Part shown: positions 1 through 6,361 of the stretch, one piece after another
How the letters are laid out: the number at the start of each line of letters is the position of its first letter
Numbering within the stretch: the first letter of the stretch is position 1
NCBI GenBank assembly: GCA_002305715.1
Contig: DBQD01000025.1
Coordinates: 1 to 18,750, forward strand
Reading direction: 5' to 3'
Origin: Proteiniphilum sp. UBA1403
Lineage (GTDB): Bacteria > Bacteroidota > Bacteroidia > Bacteroidales > Dysgonomonadaceae
DNA length: 18,750 nt
The notes under the pieces: model-generated
Database searches by the model: none
The model's input: only the letters and a program-made list of their open reading frames with translations
Told to the model about the DNA's origin: nothing
Program-made: the position numbers and the translations under genes

Positions 1-22
1 GTCAATCTTTTGAGACAGCCCC
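1..22 (-). terminator. Probable typA terminator hairpin, cut by the window edge
   Basis: Read on the minus strand just after the typA stop, the sequence is GGGGCTGTC (22-14), a loop TCAAAAGATT (13-4), then GAC (3-1), the first three bases of the matching right arm. The rest of the right arm and any T-run lie outside the window. On the plus strand the arm is followed by TTATTT, so it may work in both directions. A 16-base stretch here (22-7) resembles one at the other window edge (18728-18743) at 14 of 16 positions. An insertion-sequence end is the alternative reading. Confidence 0.45.
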
Positions 23-26
23 TTAT

Positions 27-1829
27 TTATCCCTTCTTTGCAGCTCGCTTTCGATCATTTTCATCGAGCAATATCTTACGGATGCGCATATGTTTAGGTG
101 TTATCTCCACATATTCGTCCTCCTTGATATACTCTAAAGCCTCTTCGAGACTGAAAACAACCGGGGGAGCCAATTGTGCCTTATCGTCGCTACCGGAAGC
201 ACGCACGTTAGTCAGCTTCTTCGATTTGGTAACATTAACCACCAAGTCACCCTCCTTGCTGTGTTCACCAACAACCTGGCCGGCATACACATCAGTCTGA
301 GGTTCAATGAAGAAGCGACCTCTGTCCTGTAGTTTATCCAGTGCGTATGCATATGCATTGCCCGACTCACCTGCAATGATAGAGCCATTAAGTCTTTTTT
401 CGATGGTGCCCTTCCAAGGTTGATACTCCAAGAAGCGGTGTGCCATGATGGCCTCTCCTGCTGAGAGTGTAAGCACAACGTTGTTCAATCCAATGATACC
501 ACGAGATGGGATGGTGAATTCCATGTGCATACGGTCCCCTTTACTCTCCATGGAGAGTAGCTCTCCCTTGCGGCGAGTGATAACATCGATGACCTTGCTG
601 GCCGACTCTTCGGGCAGGTTCACAGTAAGTTGTTCTACTGGCTCATGTTTTTCTCCTGCAATTTCCTTGATGATTACCTGTGGCTGTCCTACCTGCAATT
701 CATACCCTTCGCGACGCATGGTCTCAATTAATACAGAGAGGTGAAGTACACCGCGTCCATACACAATCCATGAATCTGCACTCTCTGTATTTTCTACACG
801 CAATGCTAAATTCTTGTCCAGCTCACGCATCAGACGATCATAAATATGTCGTGAGGTAACAAATTTACCATCTTGCCCATAAAAAGGAGAGTTATTAATG
901 GTAAACAACATCGACATGGTAGGTTCGTCGATTGCAATAGGATCAAGTGGTTCCGGATTCTCCAGGTCTGTAATGCTATCGCCAATTTCGAAACCTTCAA
1001 TGCCAACAAGTGCGCATATATCACCGGAAGAAACTTCCTCCACTTTTGAACGTCCTAGTCCTACAAATAGATTCAACTCTTTAATGCGGGTCTTTTTAAT
1101 GCTGCCATCTCGTTTGCAGAGAGCATAATCCTTATTTAGAGTGAGGGTGCCACGATGCACGCGACCCACAGCAATACGTCCCACATAGTTTGAAAAGTCG
1201 AGTGACGTAATAAGCATTTGGGGTGAACCCAACAATACTTTGGGTGCTGGTATATATTGAAGGATGGCATCAAGAAGTGGAGTGATGTTGCTGGAAGGTT
1301 TCTGCCAGTCGTCCGACATCCATCCCTGTTTGGCAGAGCCATAAATGGTTGGGAAGTTAAGCTGTTCCTCCGTTGCGTTGAGACTGAACATCAAGTCGAA
1401 AACCTCCTCTTGTACTTCCTCAGGGCGACAGTTAGGCTTGTCCACTTTGTTGATTACGAGGATAGGTTTGAGTCCTATTTCCAGAGCTTTCTGCAAAACA
1501 AAACGAGTTTGTGGCATAGGCCCTTCAAAAGCGTCTACTACTAGAAGACAACCATCGGCCATATTGAGCACGCGCTCCACCTCCCCGCCAAAGTCGGCGT
1601 GTCCCGGTGTGTCAATGATGTTAATCTTAGCGTCTTTATATTGTATGGAAACATTTTTTGAGAGGATGGTAATTCCCCTTTCCCTTTCTAGATCATTGTT
1701 ATCTAGTATCAACTCTTCGTTTGGTTGGTTGTCCCGGAAAAGGTGGCCTGCCATCAACATTTTGTCCACCAGTGTGGTCTTGCCATGATCCACGTGGGCA
1801 ATGATGGCAATATTACGGATATTTTGCAT
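27..1829 (-). CDS. typA: Translational GTPase TypA/BipA
   Basis: Ribosome-associated GTPase of the EF-G/LepA superfamily, involved in ribosome assembly and stress adaptation. From Met at 1829 the protein is 600 residues, the usual family length (about 600-615). Visible GTPase motifs are the P-loop AHVDHGKT (residues 11-18), the switch I region with RERGITI, DTPGH of G3, NKVDK of G4 and a SAKQGW G5 motif. EF-G-like domains III and V and the BipA-specific C-terminal region follow. An in-frame ATG at 1853 would add eight residues, but it lies inside a TACCTTTG -7 promoter box (1858-1851), and homologues start with MQNIRN-like sequence, so 1829 is chosen. The gene is monocistronic in appearance and unrelated to the phospho-ester locus. 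Identification is very secure. Confidence 0.97.
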   Translation of the reverse strand: MQNIRNIAIIAHVDHGKTTLVDKMLMAGHLFRDNQPNEELILDNNDLERERGITILSKNVSIQYKDAKINIIDTPGHADFGGEVERVLNMADGCLLVVDAFEGPMPQTRFVLQKALEIGLKPILVINKVDKPNCRPEEVQEEVFDLMFSLNATEEQLNFPTIYGSAKQGWMSDDWQKPSSNITPLLDAILQYIPAPKVLLGSPQMLITSLDFSNYVGRIAVGRVHRGTLTLNKDYALCKRDGSIKKTRIKELNLFVGLGRSKVEEVSSGDICALVGIEGFEIGDSITDLENPEPLDPIAIDEPTMSMLFTINNSPFYGQDGKFVTSRHIYDRLMRELDKNLALRVENTESADSWIVYGRGVLHLSVLIETMRREGYELQVGQPQVIIKEIAGEKHEPVEQLTVNLPEESASKVIDVITRRKGELLSMESKGDRMHMEFTIPSRGIIGLNNVVLTLSAGEAIMAHRFLEYQPWKGTIEKRLNGSIIAGESGNAYAYALDKLQDRGRFFIEPQTDVYAGQVVGEHSKEGDLVVNVTKSKKLTNVRASGSDDKAQLAPPVVFSLEEALEYIKEDEYVEITPKHMRIRKILLDENDRKRAAKKG

Positions 1830-1850
1830 GAAAACAATCTTTTTAGACCG

Positions 1851-1858
1851 CAAAGGTA
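1851..1858 (-). promoter_or_regulatory. typA -7 promoter box (TACCTTTG)
   Basis: On the minus strand the sequence reads TACCTTTG, a perfect match to the Bacteroidetes -7 element TAnnTTTG. It ends 21 nt before the chosen typA ATG, so the leader would be short. No convincing TTG -33 element is seen about 19 nt upstream; the area is AT-rich only. The box overlaps the in-frame ATG at 1853, which argues against that start. Confidence 0.5.
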
Positions 1859-1950
1859 CGCTTTTTCAACGATAAATAAATAATACCTATCATATTTATA
1901 TAAAACATATATATAAAGTCAGATGGTACAAGGGAGGAAATCAGCACCTT

Positions 1951-1983
1951 TTGGTTGTTATAGTGAAAAAATGAATACATTTG
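1951..1983 (+). promoter_or_regulatory. Candidate promoter P1 of the Ada-like gene
   Basis: TACATTTG at 1976-1983 matches the Bacteroidetes -7 element TAnnTTTG. TTG triplets at 1951-1953 and 1955-1957 are 22 and 18 nt upstream and either could be the -33 element. Use of this promoter would give a leader of about 105 nt before the ATG at 2096. That leader contains CCAACC (1998-2003 region) and a GGTTGG copy near 2045-2050. Confidence 0.35.
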
Positions 1984-2046
1984 TGCAAGATACTCCTCCC
2001 AACCAGAGGGCATATTTCAGCGTAATAGAATTCAGCAAGTTTCGGG

Positions 2047-2077
2047 TTGGATGGTTGTAAAAATAGAGTGATTTTTG
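2047..2077 (+). promoter_or_regulatory. Candidate promoter P2 of the Ada-like gene
   Basis: TTG at 2047-2049, a 20-nt spacer and GATTTTTG at 2070-2077 (one mismatch to TAnnTTTG). The box ends 18 nt before the ATG at 2096, the same geometry as the glpD and typA promoters. An inverted repeat TTTTG-TGTA-CAAAA (2073-2086) overlaps the presumed start of transcription and could be a regulator site. P1 and P2 are competing readings. Confidence 0.28.
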
Positions 2078-2095
2078 TGTACAAAATAAAGTACA

Positions 2096-2962
2096 ATGGA
2101 TAGTCAACAACAGCATAATTATAAAAGAGTTGCAGCGGCAATTGAATATATCGTTACTCACTTTAGAGAGCAACCAAGTTTAGACGAAGTGGCGCAATAT
2201 GTGAATTTGAGTCCCTTTCACTTTCATCGATTGTTCAGTAATTGGGCCGGAATAACACCCAAGAAATTTCTGCAATATATTAGTATCGAACATGCTCGTA
2301 AGTTGTTGAAAGAACAGCAGGCTTCGCTTTCCCATACAGCATTTGATACGGGACTTTCGGGCACAGGTCGGCTTCATGATCTTTTTGTTCAAATTGAAGG
2401 AATGACACCAGCAGAATATAGAAATGGAGGAGAGAGCCTTACAATAAACTATAGTTTTGCGCCAAGTCCTTTTGGTGAAATAATTGTGGCATCTACATCG
2501 AAAGGGGTTTGTTATCTGGCTTTTACCGATACAGAAGTGAATCCAATAGATGACCTACAACGGAGGTTCCCACGAGCCACATTGTATCAGGCGTTTGACA
2601 TGAATCAGAAAAACGCACTCCATATTTTCCAGCATGAGAAAACAGACCTTTCAACCATAAAGTTACACTTGAAAGGCACTCCATTTCAGGTGAAAGTATG
2701 GGAAGCCCTTCTCAAAATACCCAAGGGCAACCTTACTACATACGGTCAGATTGCTTCTCAAGTTGGAAATGAATCCGCTTGCCGGGCTGTAGGTACCGCA
2801 ATTGGCAGCAATCCTGTTTCATTTCTGATACCCTGCCACCGTGTAATTCAATCGTCCGGGAAATTTGGTGGTTATATGTGGGGCACAACACGAAAGATTG
2901 CCATGATTGGATGGGAAAGTGCACAGATAGAAAACGAGGAAGAAAAACAGGGATTGAAGTAA
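2096..2962 (+). CDS. Ada-like AraC regulator fused to O6-alkylguanine-DNA alkyltransferase
   Basis: A 288-residue fusion. Residues about 10-110 form an AraC-type helix-turn-helix pair (LDEVAQYVNLSPFHFHRLF, then the second helix pair ending at GMTPAEYR). Residues about 115-275 form the methylguanine methyltransferase domain. The suicide acceptor is Cys247 in the motif PCHRV (246-250), preceded by the DNA-binding stretch with GTAIGSNP and followed by GKFGGY. The protein repairs O6-alkylguanine in DNA by irreversible transfer of the alkyl group and probably senses alkylation. The N-terminal zinc/methylphosphotriester domain of E. coli Ada is absent, so activation by Cys methylation of that domain cannot occur. 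It is convergent with the NigD-like gene, with only 19 nt between the stops. It probably belongs to DNA repair and not to the phospho-ester locus. Confidence 0.9.
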   Translation: MDSQQQHNYKRVAAAIEYIVTHFREQPSLDEVAQYVNLSPFHFHRLFSNWAGITPKKFLQYISIEHARKLLKEQQASLSHTAFDTGLSGTGRLHDLFVQIEGMTPAEYRNGGESLTINYSFAPSPFGEIIVASTSKGVCYLAFTDTEVNPIDDLQRRFPRATLYQAFDMNQKNALHIFQHEKTDLSTIKLHLKGTPFQVKVWEALLKIPKGNLTTYGQIASQVGNESACRAVGTAIGSNPVSFLIPCHRVIQSSGKFGGYMWGTTRKIAMIGWESAQIENEEEKQGLK

Positions 2963-2981
2963 TAGCAACCATATCATGGTG

Positions 2982-3584
2982 TTAATTCAGGGTGTAGTGT
3001 ATTTCACGCAGTCCGTCGAAGGTGTTAATTATGAGACGAAATGGTATGGGAGCTTCTTCACCCGATCGCAAGCTCCCAAGATAGAATGAGCAGTACATGA
3101 TTTGTCGATATCCGGGAGGGTCGCTTTCTCGTGAGTGACTGAAATGTAAATCGACTGTCGATGACGATGTATCACGCAACAAAGCCACCTTGTGTGGTTT
3201 GCTGTGGTATTCTGCTTCAATAATCATGTTCAGAAAATCACCACCCACCCAGATGCTTTGAATCCTCACCGGCACCCGTGCGATATAATTCGGAAAATTC
3301 TCCGACTGAATGTCAGCAGTGAAAACATCGGATACTTGATTGACCTTCACCGTGTCTCCCTCCAATGGAGTATAACTCAGTATAACACGCTGTCCATCCT
3401 TTCCAGAGTAGTTGATTTTGAAGGGAATAAGAAGACGGGAGTTGTCGAGCATGAACCGAAATTTCCCCCCATCCAGTTTTACCGAGGCAAATTCCACAAA
3501 GTAATTGTCGATCCTTTCGGGCTCGTCTTCGCAGGATGATATCACCAAAACGATCAATATACCGATAAGTCGAAATGCTCTCAT
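2982..3584 (-). CDS. NigD-like lipoprotein
   Basis: A 200-residue predicted lipoprotein. The N terminus has a short basic region, a hydrophobic core and a lipobox ISSC with Cys18, followed by EDE, an acidic pattern like the surface-export signal of Bacteroidetes lipoproteins. The body is beta-rich. A segment with SIWVGGDFLNM (about residues 109-119) followed by strands around HKVALLRD resembles the NigD family, whose members have an OB-like N-terminal part and a beta-sandwich C-terminal part. This family match is by pattern memory only. It begins 13 nt after the stop of the DeoR-type regulator on the same strand, so the two are probably co-transcribed. The function is unknown; a surface or binding role for the phospho-ester locus is inference. 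Confidence 0.7.
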   Translation of the reverse strand: MRAFRLIGILIVLVISSCEDEPERIDNYFVEFASVKLDGGKFRFMLDNSRLLIPFKINYSGKDGQRVILSYTPLEGDTVKVNQVSDVFTADIQSENFPNYIARVPVRIQSIWVGGDFLNMIIEAEYHSKPHKVALLRDTSSSTVDLHFSHSRESDPPGYRQIMYCSFYLGSLRSGEEAPIPFRLIINTFDGLREIHYTLN

Positions 3585-3597
3585 TGTTCAAGCATGA

Positions 3598-4380
3598 TTA
3601 TACAATCGTGACTTTAATTCCTTTTTCCCGAAATATTTGAAGAACGTGTTGAGGAGCCTCTTTATCTGTAATGATGTGATGTACTCGATCAATATCGCAA
3701 ATCTTACCGAATCCCTGTTTCCCAAATTTCGATGAATCAGATAAAACAATAACCTCCTTGGCAGCATCGAGCATATATTGGTTCAGATGCGCTTCCCCAA
3801 GATTACTGGTTGTTAATCCAAAGTCGATACCAATGCCGTCTACACCAATAAAAAGCTTGTTGCACATCAGCTCTCGCAAAATATCTTCCGTATATGGTCC
3901 AATTACCGATGCAGAACTTTTGCGCATAAAACCACCCAGTTGTATAATCTCCACATTGGGGTTATAGCAGAGTGTGAGCGATACTTTTACAGATGATGTG
4001 ATAACTGTCAACGGCTCAGTCATTGGTATCTTACGTGCAAAATACAACAAAGTGGTACCAGAAGCGATGATAATCCGATCGTTTTTGTTCAGCAGTTGAA
4101 TGGCAGCATTGGCGATGCGAATTTTCTCATCGACCATTATTTTTTCTTTTTCGTCGATGTGACGGTCATCAATCAGTGAACTCACGGCATTTGCACCACC
4201 ATGATCACGTATTAATAGATTTTTGCTTTCGAGTTCTTTCAAATCCTTTCGAATTGTGACTTCAGATACCCCCAAGAGTTCGCTGAGATCCTGAACAGAG
4301 ACATAACTCTTTTTTTCTAGCTCGTCTAAAATGACCCGATAGCGTTGACTACAGTTTAATTTTTGATGATCATCTTTCAT
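3598..4380 (-). CDS. DeoR/GlpR-family transcriptional regulator
   Basis: A 260-residue DeoR-family protein. Residues about 12-62 hold the winged helix-turn-helix, with VSVQDLSELLGVSEVTIRKDL as the DNA-binding core and IRDHGGA just after it. Residues about 80-255 are the DeoR sensor domain (isomerase-like fold), with IIASGTT near residue 104, then QLGG, NKLFIGVDGI and VLSDSSKFG. In this family the sensor binds a sugar phosphate; GlpR of E. coli responds to G3P. It is divergent from glpD over a 341-nt region with TTTCGAA boxes, so a glpR-like role controlling the downstream operon is the natural inference. A TTTCG half-site also sits in the spacer of its own promoter, so self-regulation is possible. 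The ligand is not proven. Confidence 0.92.
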   Translation of the reverse strand: MKDDHQKLNCSQRYRVILDELEKKSYVSVQDLSELLGVSEVTIRKDLKELESKNLLIRDHGGANAVSSLIDDRHIDEKEKIMVDEKIRIANAAIQLLNKNDRIIIASGTTLLYFARKIPMTEPLTVITSSVKVSLTLCYNPNVEIIQLGGFMRKSSASVIGPYTEDILRELMCNKLFIGVDGIGIDFGLTTSNLGEAHLNQYMLDAAKEVIVLSDSSKFGKQGFGKICDIDRVHHIITDKEAPQHVLQIFREKGIKVTIV

Positions 4381-4485
4381 TGTCGCAAATATTTACAGCT
4401 CTTAAAAAGCATCAAGTTAACTTCTGGAGCAGGTTAGCGCAAAAATTCCTTCAGGTAAAGCAAAAACACTGCATTTCATAGAGAA

Positions 4486-4517
4486 CAAAACTACGAAAAA
4501 GAAAATGTATCACAAAA
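4486..4517 (-). promoter_or_regulatory. Promoter of the DeoR-type regulator
   Basis: Read on the minus strand: TTTTG (4517-4513), a 19-nt spacer, then TAGTTTTG (4493-4486), matching TAnnTTTG. Element sequence and spacing equal those of the glpD promoter on the other strand. A TTTCG half-site (4498-4494) lies directly upstream of the -7 box. The implied leader is about 100 nt. Confidence 0.52.
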
Positions 4518-4614
4518 TTAGGGCCTCTGAAACACTCATTTTTTATTTTATTTTTTTAAAACTTTCTCTCATTGGGTGTTCCAATAAAAAGTGACTTACG
4601 GACTTGTTAACATT

Positions 4615-4625
4615 TTCGTTGCGAA
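4615..4625. promoter_or_regulatory. TTCG-TTG-CGAA inverted repeat, possible auxiliary operator
   Basis: TTCG (4615-4618), TTG spacer, CGAA (4622-4625): a perfect four-base inverted repeat upstream of the main triple box. From memory, E. coli GlpR operators are also built on TTCG and CGAA half-sites in inverted orientation. The arms are short, so chance cannot be excluded. Confidence 0.3.
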
Positions 4626-4638
4626 TGATTATGTTAAA

Positions 4639-4669
4639 TTTCGAATTACTTTCAAATTCTTTCGAATTA
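4639..4669. promoter_or_regulatory. Three phased TTTCGAATTA boxes, candidate DeoR operator
   Basis: TTTCGAATTA occurs at 4639-4648 and again, identical, at 4660-4669. A diverged copy TTTCAAATTC (8 of 10) lies between them at 4650-4659. Starts are 11 and 10 nt apart, one helical turn each, so all copies face the same side of the DNA. The array ends one base before the -33 element of the glpD promoter, where a bound protein would touch RNA polymerase. The core TTCGAA is itself a palindrome. Assignment to the neighbouring DeoR-type regulator is inference from position. Confidence 0.5.
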
Positions 4670-4670
4670 A

Positions 4671-4702
4671 TTTTGTGGTATCGTGTAATCTTGTTATTTT
4701 TG
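4671..4702 (+). promoter_or_regulatory. Promoter of the glpD-led operon
   Basis: TTTTG (4671-4675), a 19-nt spacer and TATTTTTG (4695-4702) match the Bacteroidetes -33/-7 consensus well. The -7 box ends 19 nt before the glpD ATG, so transcription should start near 4709 with a leader of roughly 12 nt. It is the best promoter match in the window. Confidence 0.65.
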
Positions 4703-4721
4703 AGGAATCAAAACATTATTT

Positions 4722-6296
4722 ATGGAACGGGAACAATATATCGATCGGTTAAAAGAAGCCAAAAATGGCTCTGGATGGGATTTTATTGTAATTGGAGGTG
4801 GTGCTACTGGATTAGGTATCGCTGTCGACGCAGCAAGCAGAGGATACAAAACTGTGTTGCTGGAGCAATCAGATTTTGCTAAAGCCACATCGAGCCGCAG
4901 CACAAAGTTGGTTCATGGAGGTGTTCGTTACCTGCAAAAAGGTGATGTCGCCCTTGTTAGAGAAGCATTGCATGAAAGAGGTTATTTAAGTAGAAATGCT
5001 CCTCATTTGGTGAAAAACCAACGTTTCATCATCGGTAATTATCAATGGTGGGAAAAACCATTTTATACATTGGGACTCACGTTTTATGATATCCTGGCAG
5101 GAAATATGAGTTTGGGTCGCTCTTTACCTCTGAGTAAAAAAGAGGTCATTCGTCGTATTCCACAGATTGTACAGAACCAACTCAAAGGAGGTGTTGTATA
5201 TCACGATGGCCAGTTCGATGATTCACGACTCGCCATTAACCTGATGCAGACAGCCATAGAGAATGGAGCCACGGTGGTTAATTATGTGCGAGTTAATAGC
5301 TTGTTAAAAGATCAACAGAATAATGTTGTGGGTGTTGTTGCTGAAGATAAAATTGGCGGAAGCACCTTCGAGTTAAAAGCTAAATGTGTTGTCAATGCTA
5401 CCGGTATTTTTGTGGATGATATCATCAAAATGGATAAACCGGAGGAGAAGCCATTGGTTCGACCAAGTCAAGGTGTTCACGTGGTAGTAGACCGCTCATT
5501 TTTGGATAGCGACGATGCCATCATGGTGCCAAAGACCAGCGATGGTAGAGTTATGTTTGGAGTGCCCTGGCATAACCGGGTGATTTTGGGTACAACCGAT
5601 ACACCGGTAAAAGAATTTGTATTGGAGCCTAAAGCGTTGGAAGAAGAGGTTGATTTCATCTTGGAAACAGCCGGAAGATATCTTACAAAGAAGCCAAAAC
5701 GCGAAGATGTACGCTGTGTATTTGCCGGACTCAGACCGTTGGCAGCTCCCAAGAAACATGCCGATGAAGCAAAGACAAAAGAGATTTCTCGCAGTCATAA
5801 ATTGCTGGCATCCGATTCGGGACTGATTACCATTACCGGTGGAAAATGGACTACCTATCGTGTTATGGCCGAAGAAACTGTGGATTTGGCAATCAAAACA
5901 AAAGGGTTGGAATTCAAACCTTGTAAGACCAGAAAACTGAAGATTCATGGTTACAGACAGAATCCCGATAGAAATAACCACCTATATATATACGGTAGCG
6001 ATATTGAGCAAATTCTTCAATTGCAGAAGAGCAATCCTGCATATGCTCAGAAGTTGCACAGTGAATTAGAATTTACCGCATCCGAAGTGGTTTGGGCTGT
6101 GCGAAAAGAGATGGCACGTACCGTTGACGATGTGTTGGCACGTAGAGTAAGGGCACTTTATATGGATGCTCGTATTTCTGTGGAAATAGCTCCAACAGTT
6201 GCATCTATTATGGCAAAAGAGCTTAATAAAGATGCAAAATGGGAAGAAGAACAGGTCCGTGAATATGTTGAAATTGCACAGAATTATATTTTTTAA
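4722..6296 (+). CDS. glpD: FAD-dependent glycerol-3-phosphate dehydrogenase GlpD
   Basis: Oxidises sn-glycerol-3-phosphate to dihydroxyacetone phosphate and passes electrons to the quinone pool from the inner face of the cytoplasmic membrane. The 524-residue length fits GlpD (about 500-560) and lacks the extra iron-sulphur region of GlpA. The Rossmann FAD motif IGGGATGLG is at residues 24-32, with Glu48 after strand beta2 as the expected ribose ligand. The family signature TSSRSTKLVHGGVRYL is at 57-72, and GLRPL lies in the substrate/FAD part. The C-terminal DAO_C domain shows VVWAVRKEMARTVDDVLARR. Only the ATG at 4722 fits the promoter geometry. First gene of the operon and the cytoplasmic end of the pathway. 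Identification is secure. Confidence 0.96.
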   Translation: MEREQYIDRLKEAKNGSGWDFIVIGGGATGLGIAVDAASRGYKTVLLEQSDFAKATSSRSTKLVHGGVRYLQKGDVALVREALHERGYLSRNAPHLVKNQRFIIGNYQWWEKPFYTLGLTFYDILAGNMSLGRSLPLSKKEVIRRIPQIVQNQLKGGVVYHDGQFDDSRLAINLMQTAIENGATVVNYVRVNSLLKDQQNNVVGVVAEDKIGGSTFELKAKCVVNATGIFVDDIIKMDKPEEKPLVRPSQGVHVVVDRSFLDSDDAIMVPKTSDGRVMFGVPWHNRVILGTTDTPVKEFVLEPKALEEEVDFILETAGRYLTKKPKREDVRCVFAGLRPLAAPKKHADEAKTKEISRSHKLLASDSGLITITGGKWTTYRVMAEETVDLAIKTKGLEFKPCKTRKLKIHGYRQNPDRNNHLYIYGSDIEQILQLQKSNPAYAQKLHSELEFTASEVVWAVRKEMARTVDDVLARRVRALYMDARISVEIAPTVASIMAKELNKDAKWEEEQVREYVEIAQNYIF

Positions 6297-6361
6297 ATGC
6301 ACGACCCCTCCGTCATACTAGTATTTTTTGTATATATTTATTGTGAGAAAAATTAATAAAT

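Larger units (their letters stand above)
4381..4721. other. Divergent control region between the DeoR regulator and glpD
   Basis: This 341-nt AT-rich gap holds no credible gene. It contains a minus-strand promoter (4517-4486), an inverted TTCG/CGAA element (4615-4625), a phased triple repeat (4639-4669) and the glpD promoter (4671-4702). The stretch 4520-4600 has A- and T-runs and no clear motif. The roughly 100-nt leader of the regulator mRNA (about 4479-4381) shows no structure I can name. Confidence 0.75.

Noticed and set aside
1345..1788. Long open frames antisense to typA, glpT and susD
   Set aside because: They lie opposite strongly conserved genes, have no homology-like motifs or promoters, and are shadows of codon use.
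2968..2980. ACCAT-ATC-ATGGT hairpin between the convergent Ada-like and NigD-like genes
   Set aside because: Only five base pairs with a three-base loop, no T-run; not a credible terminator.
6315..6331. ATACTAGTAT palindrome followed by T residues between glpD and glpT
   Set aside because: A usable loop leaves a stem of three pairs, so it cannot terminate; the TATTTTTTG overlap misses the -7 consensus by one base and no -33 is seen.
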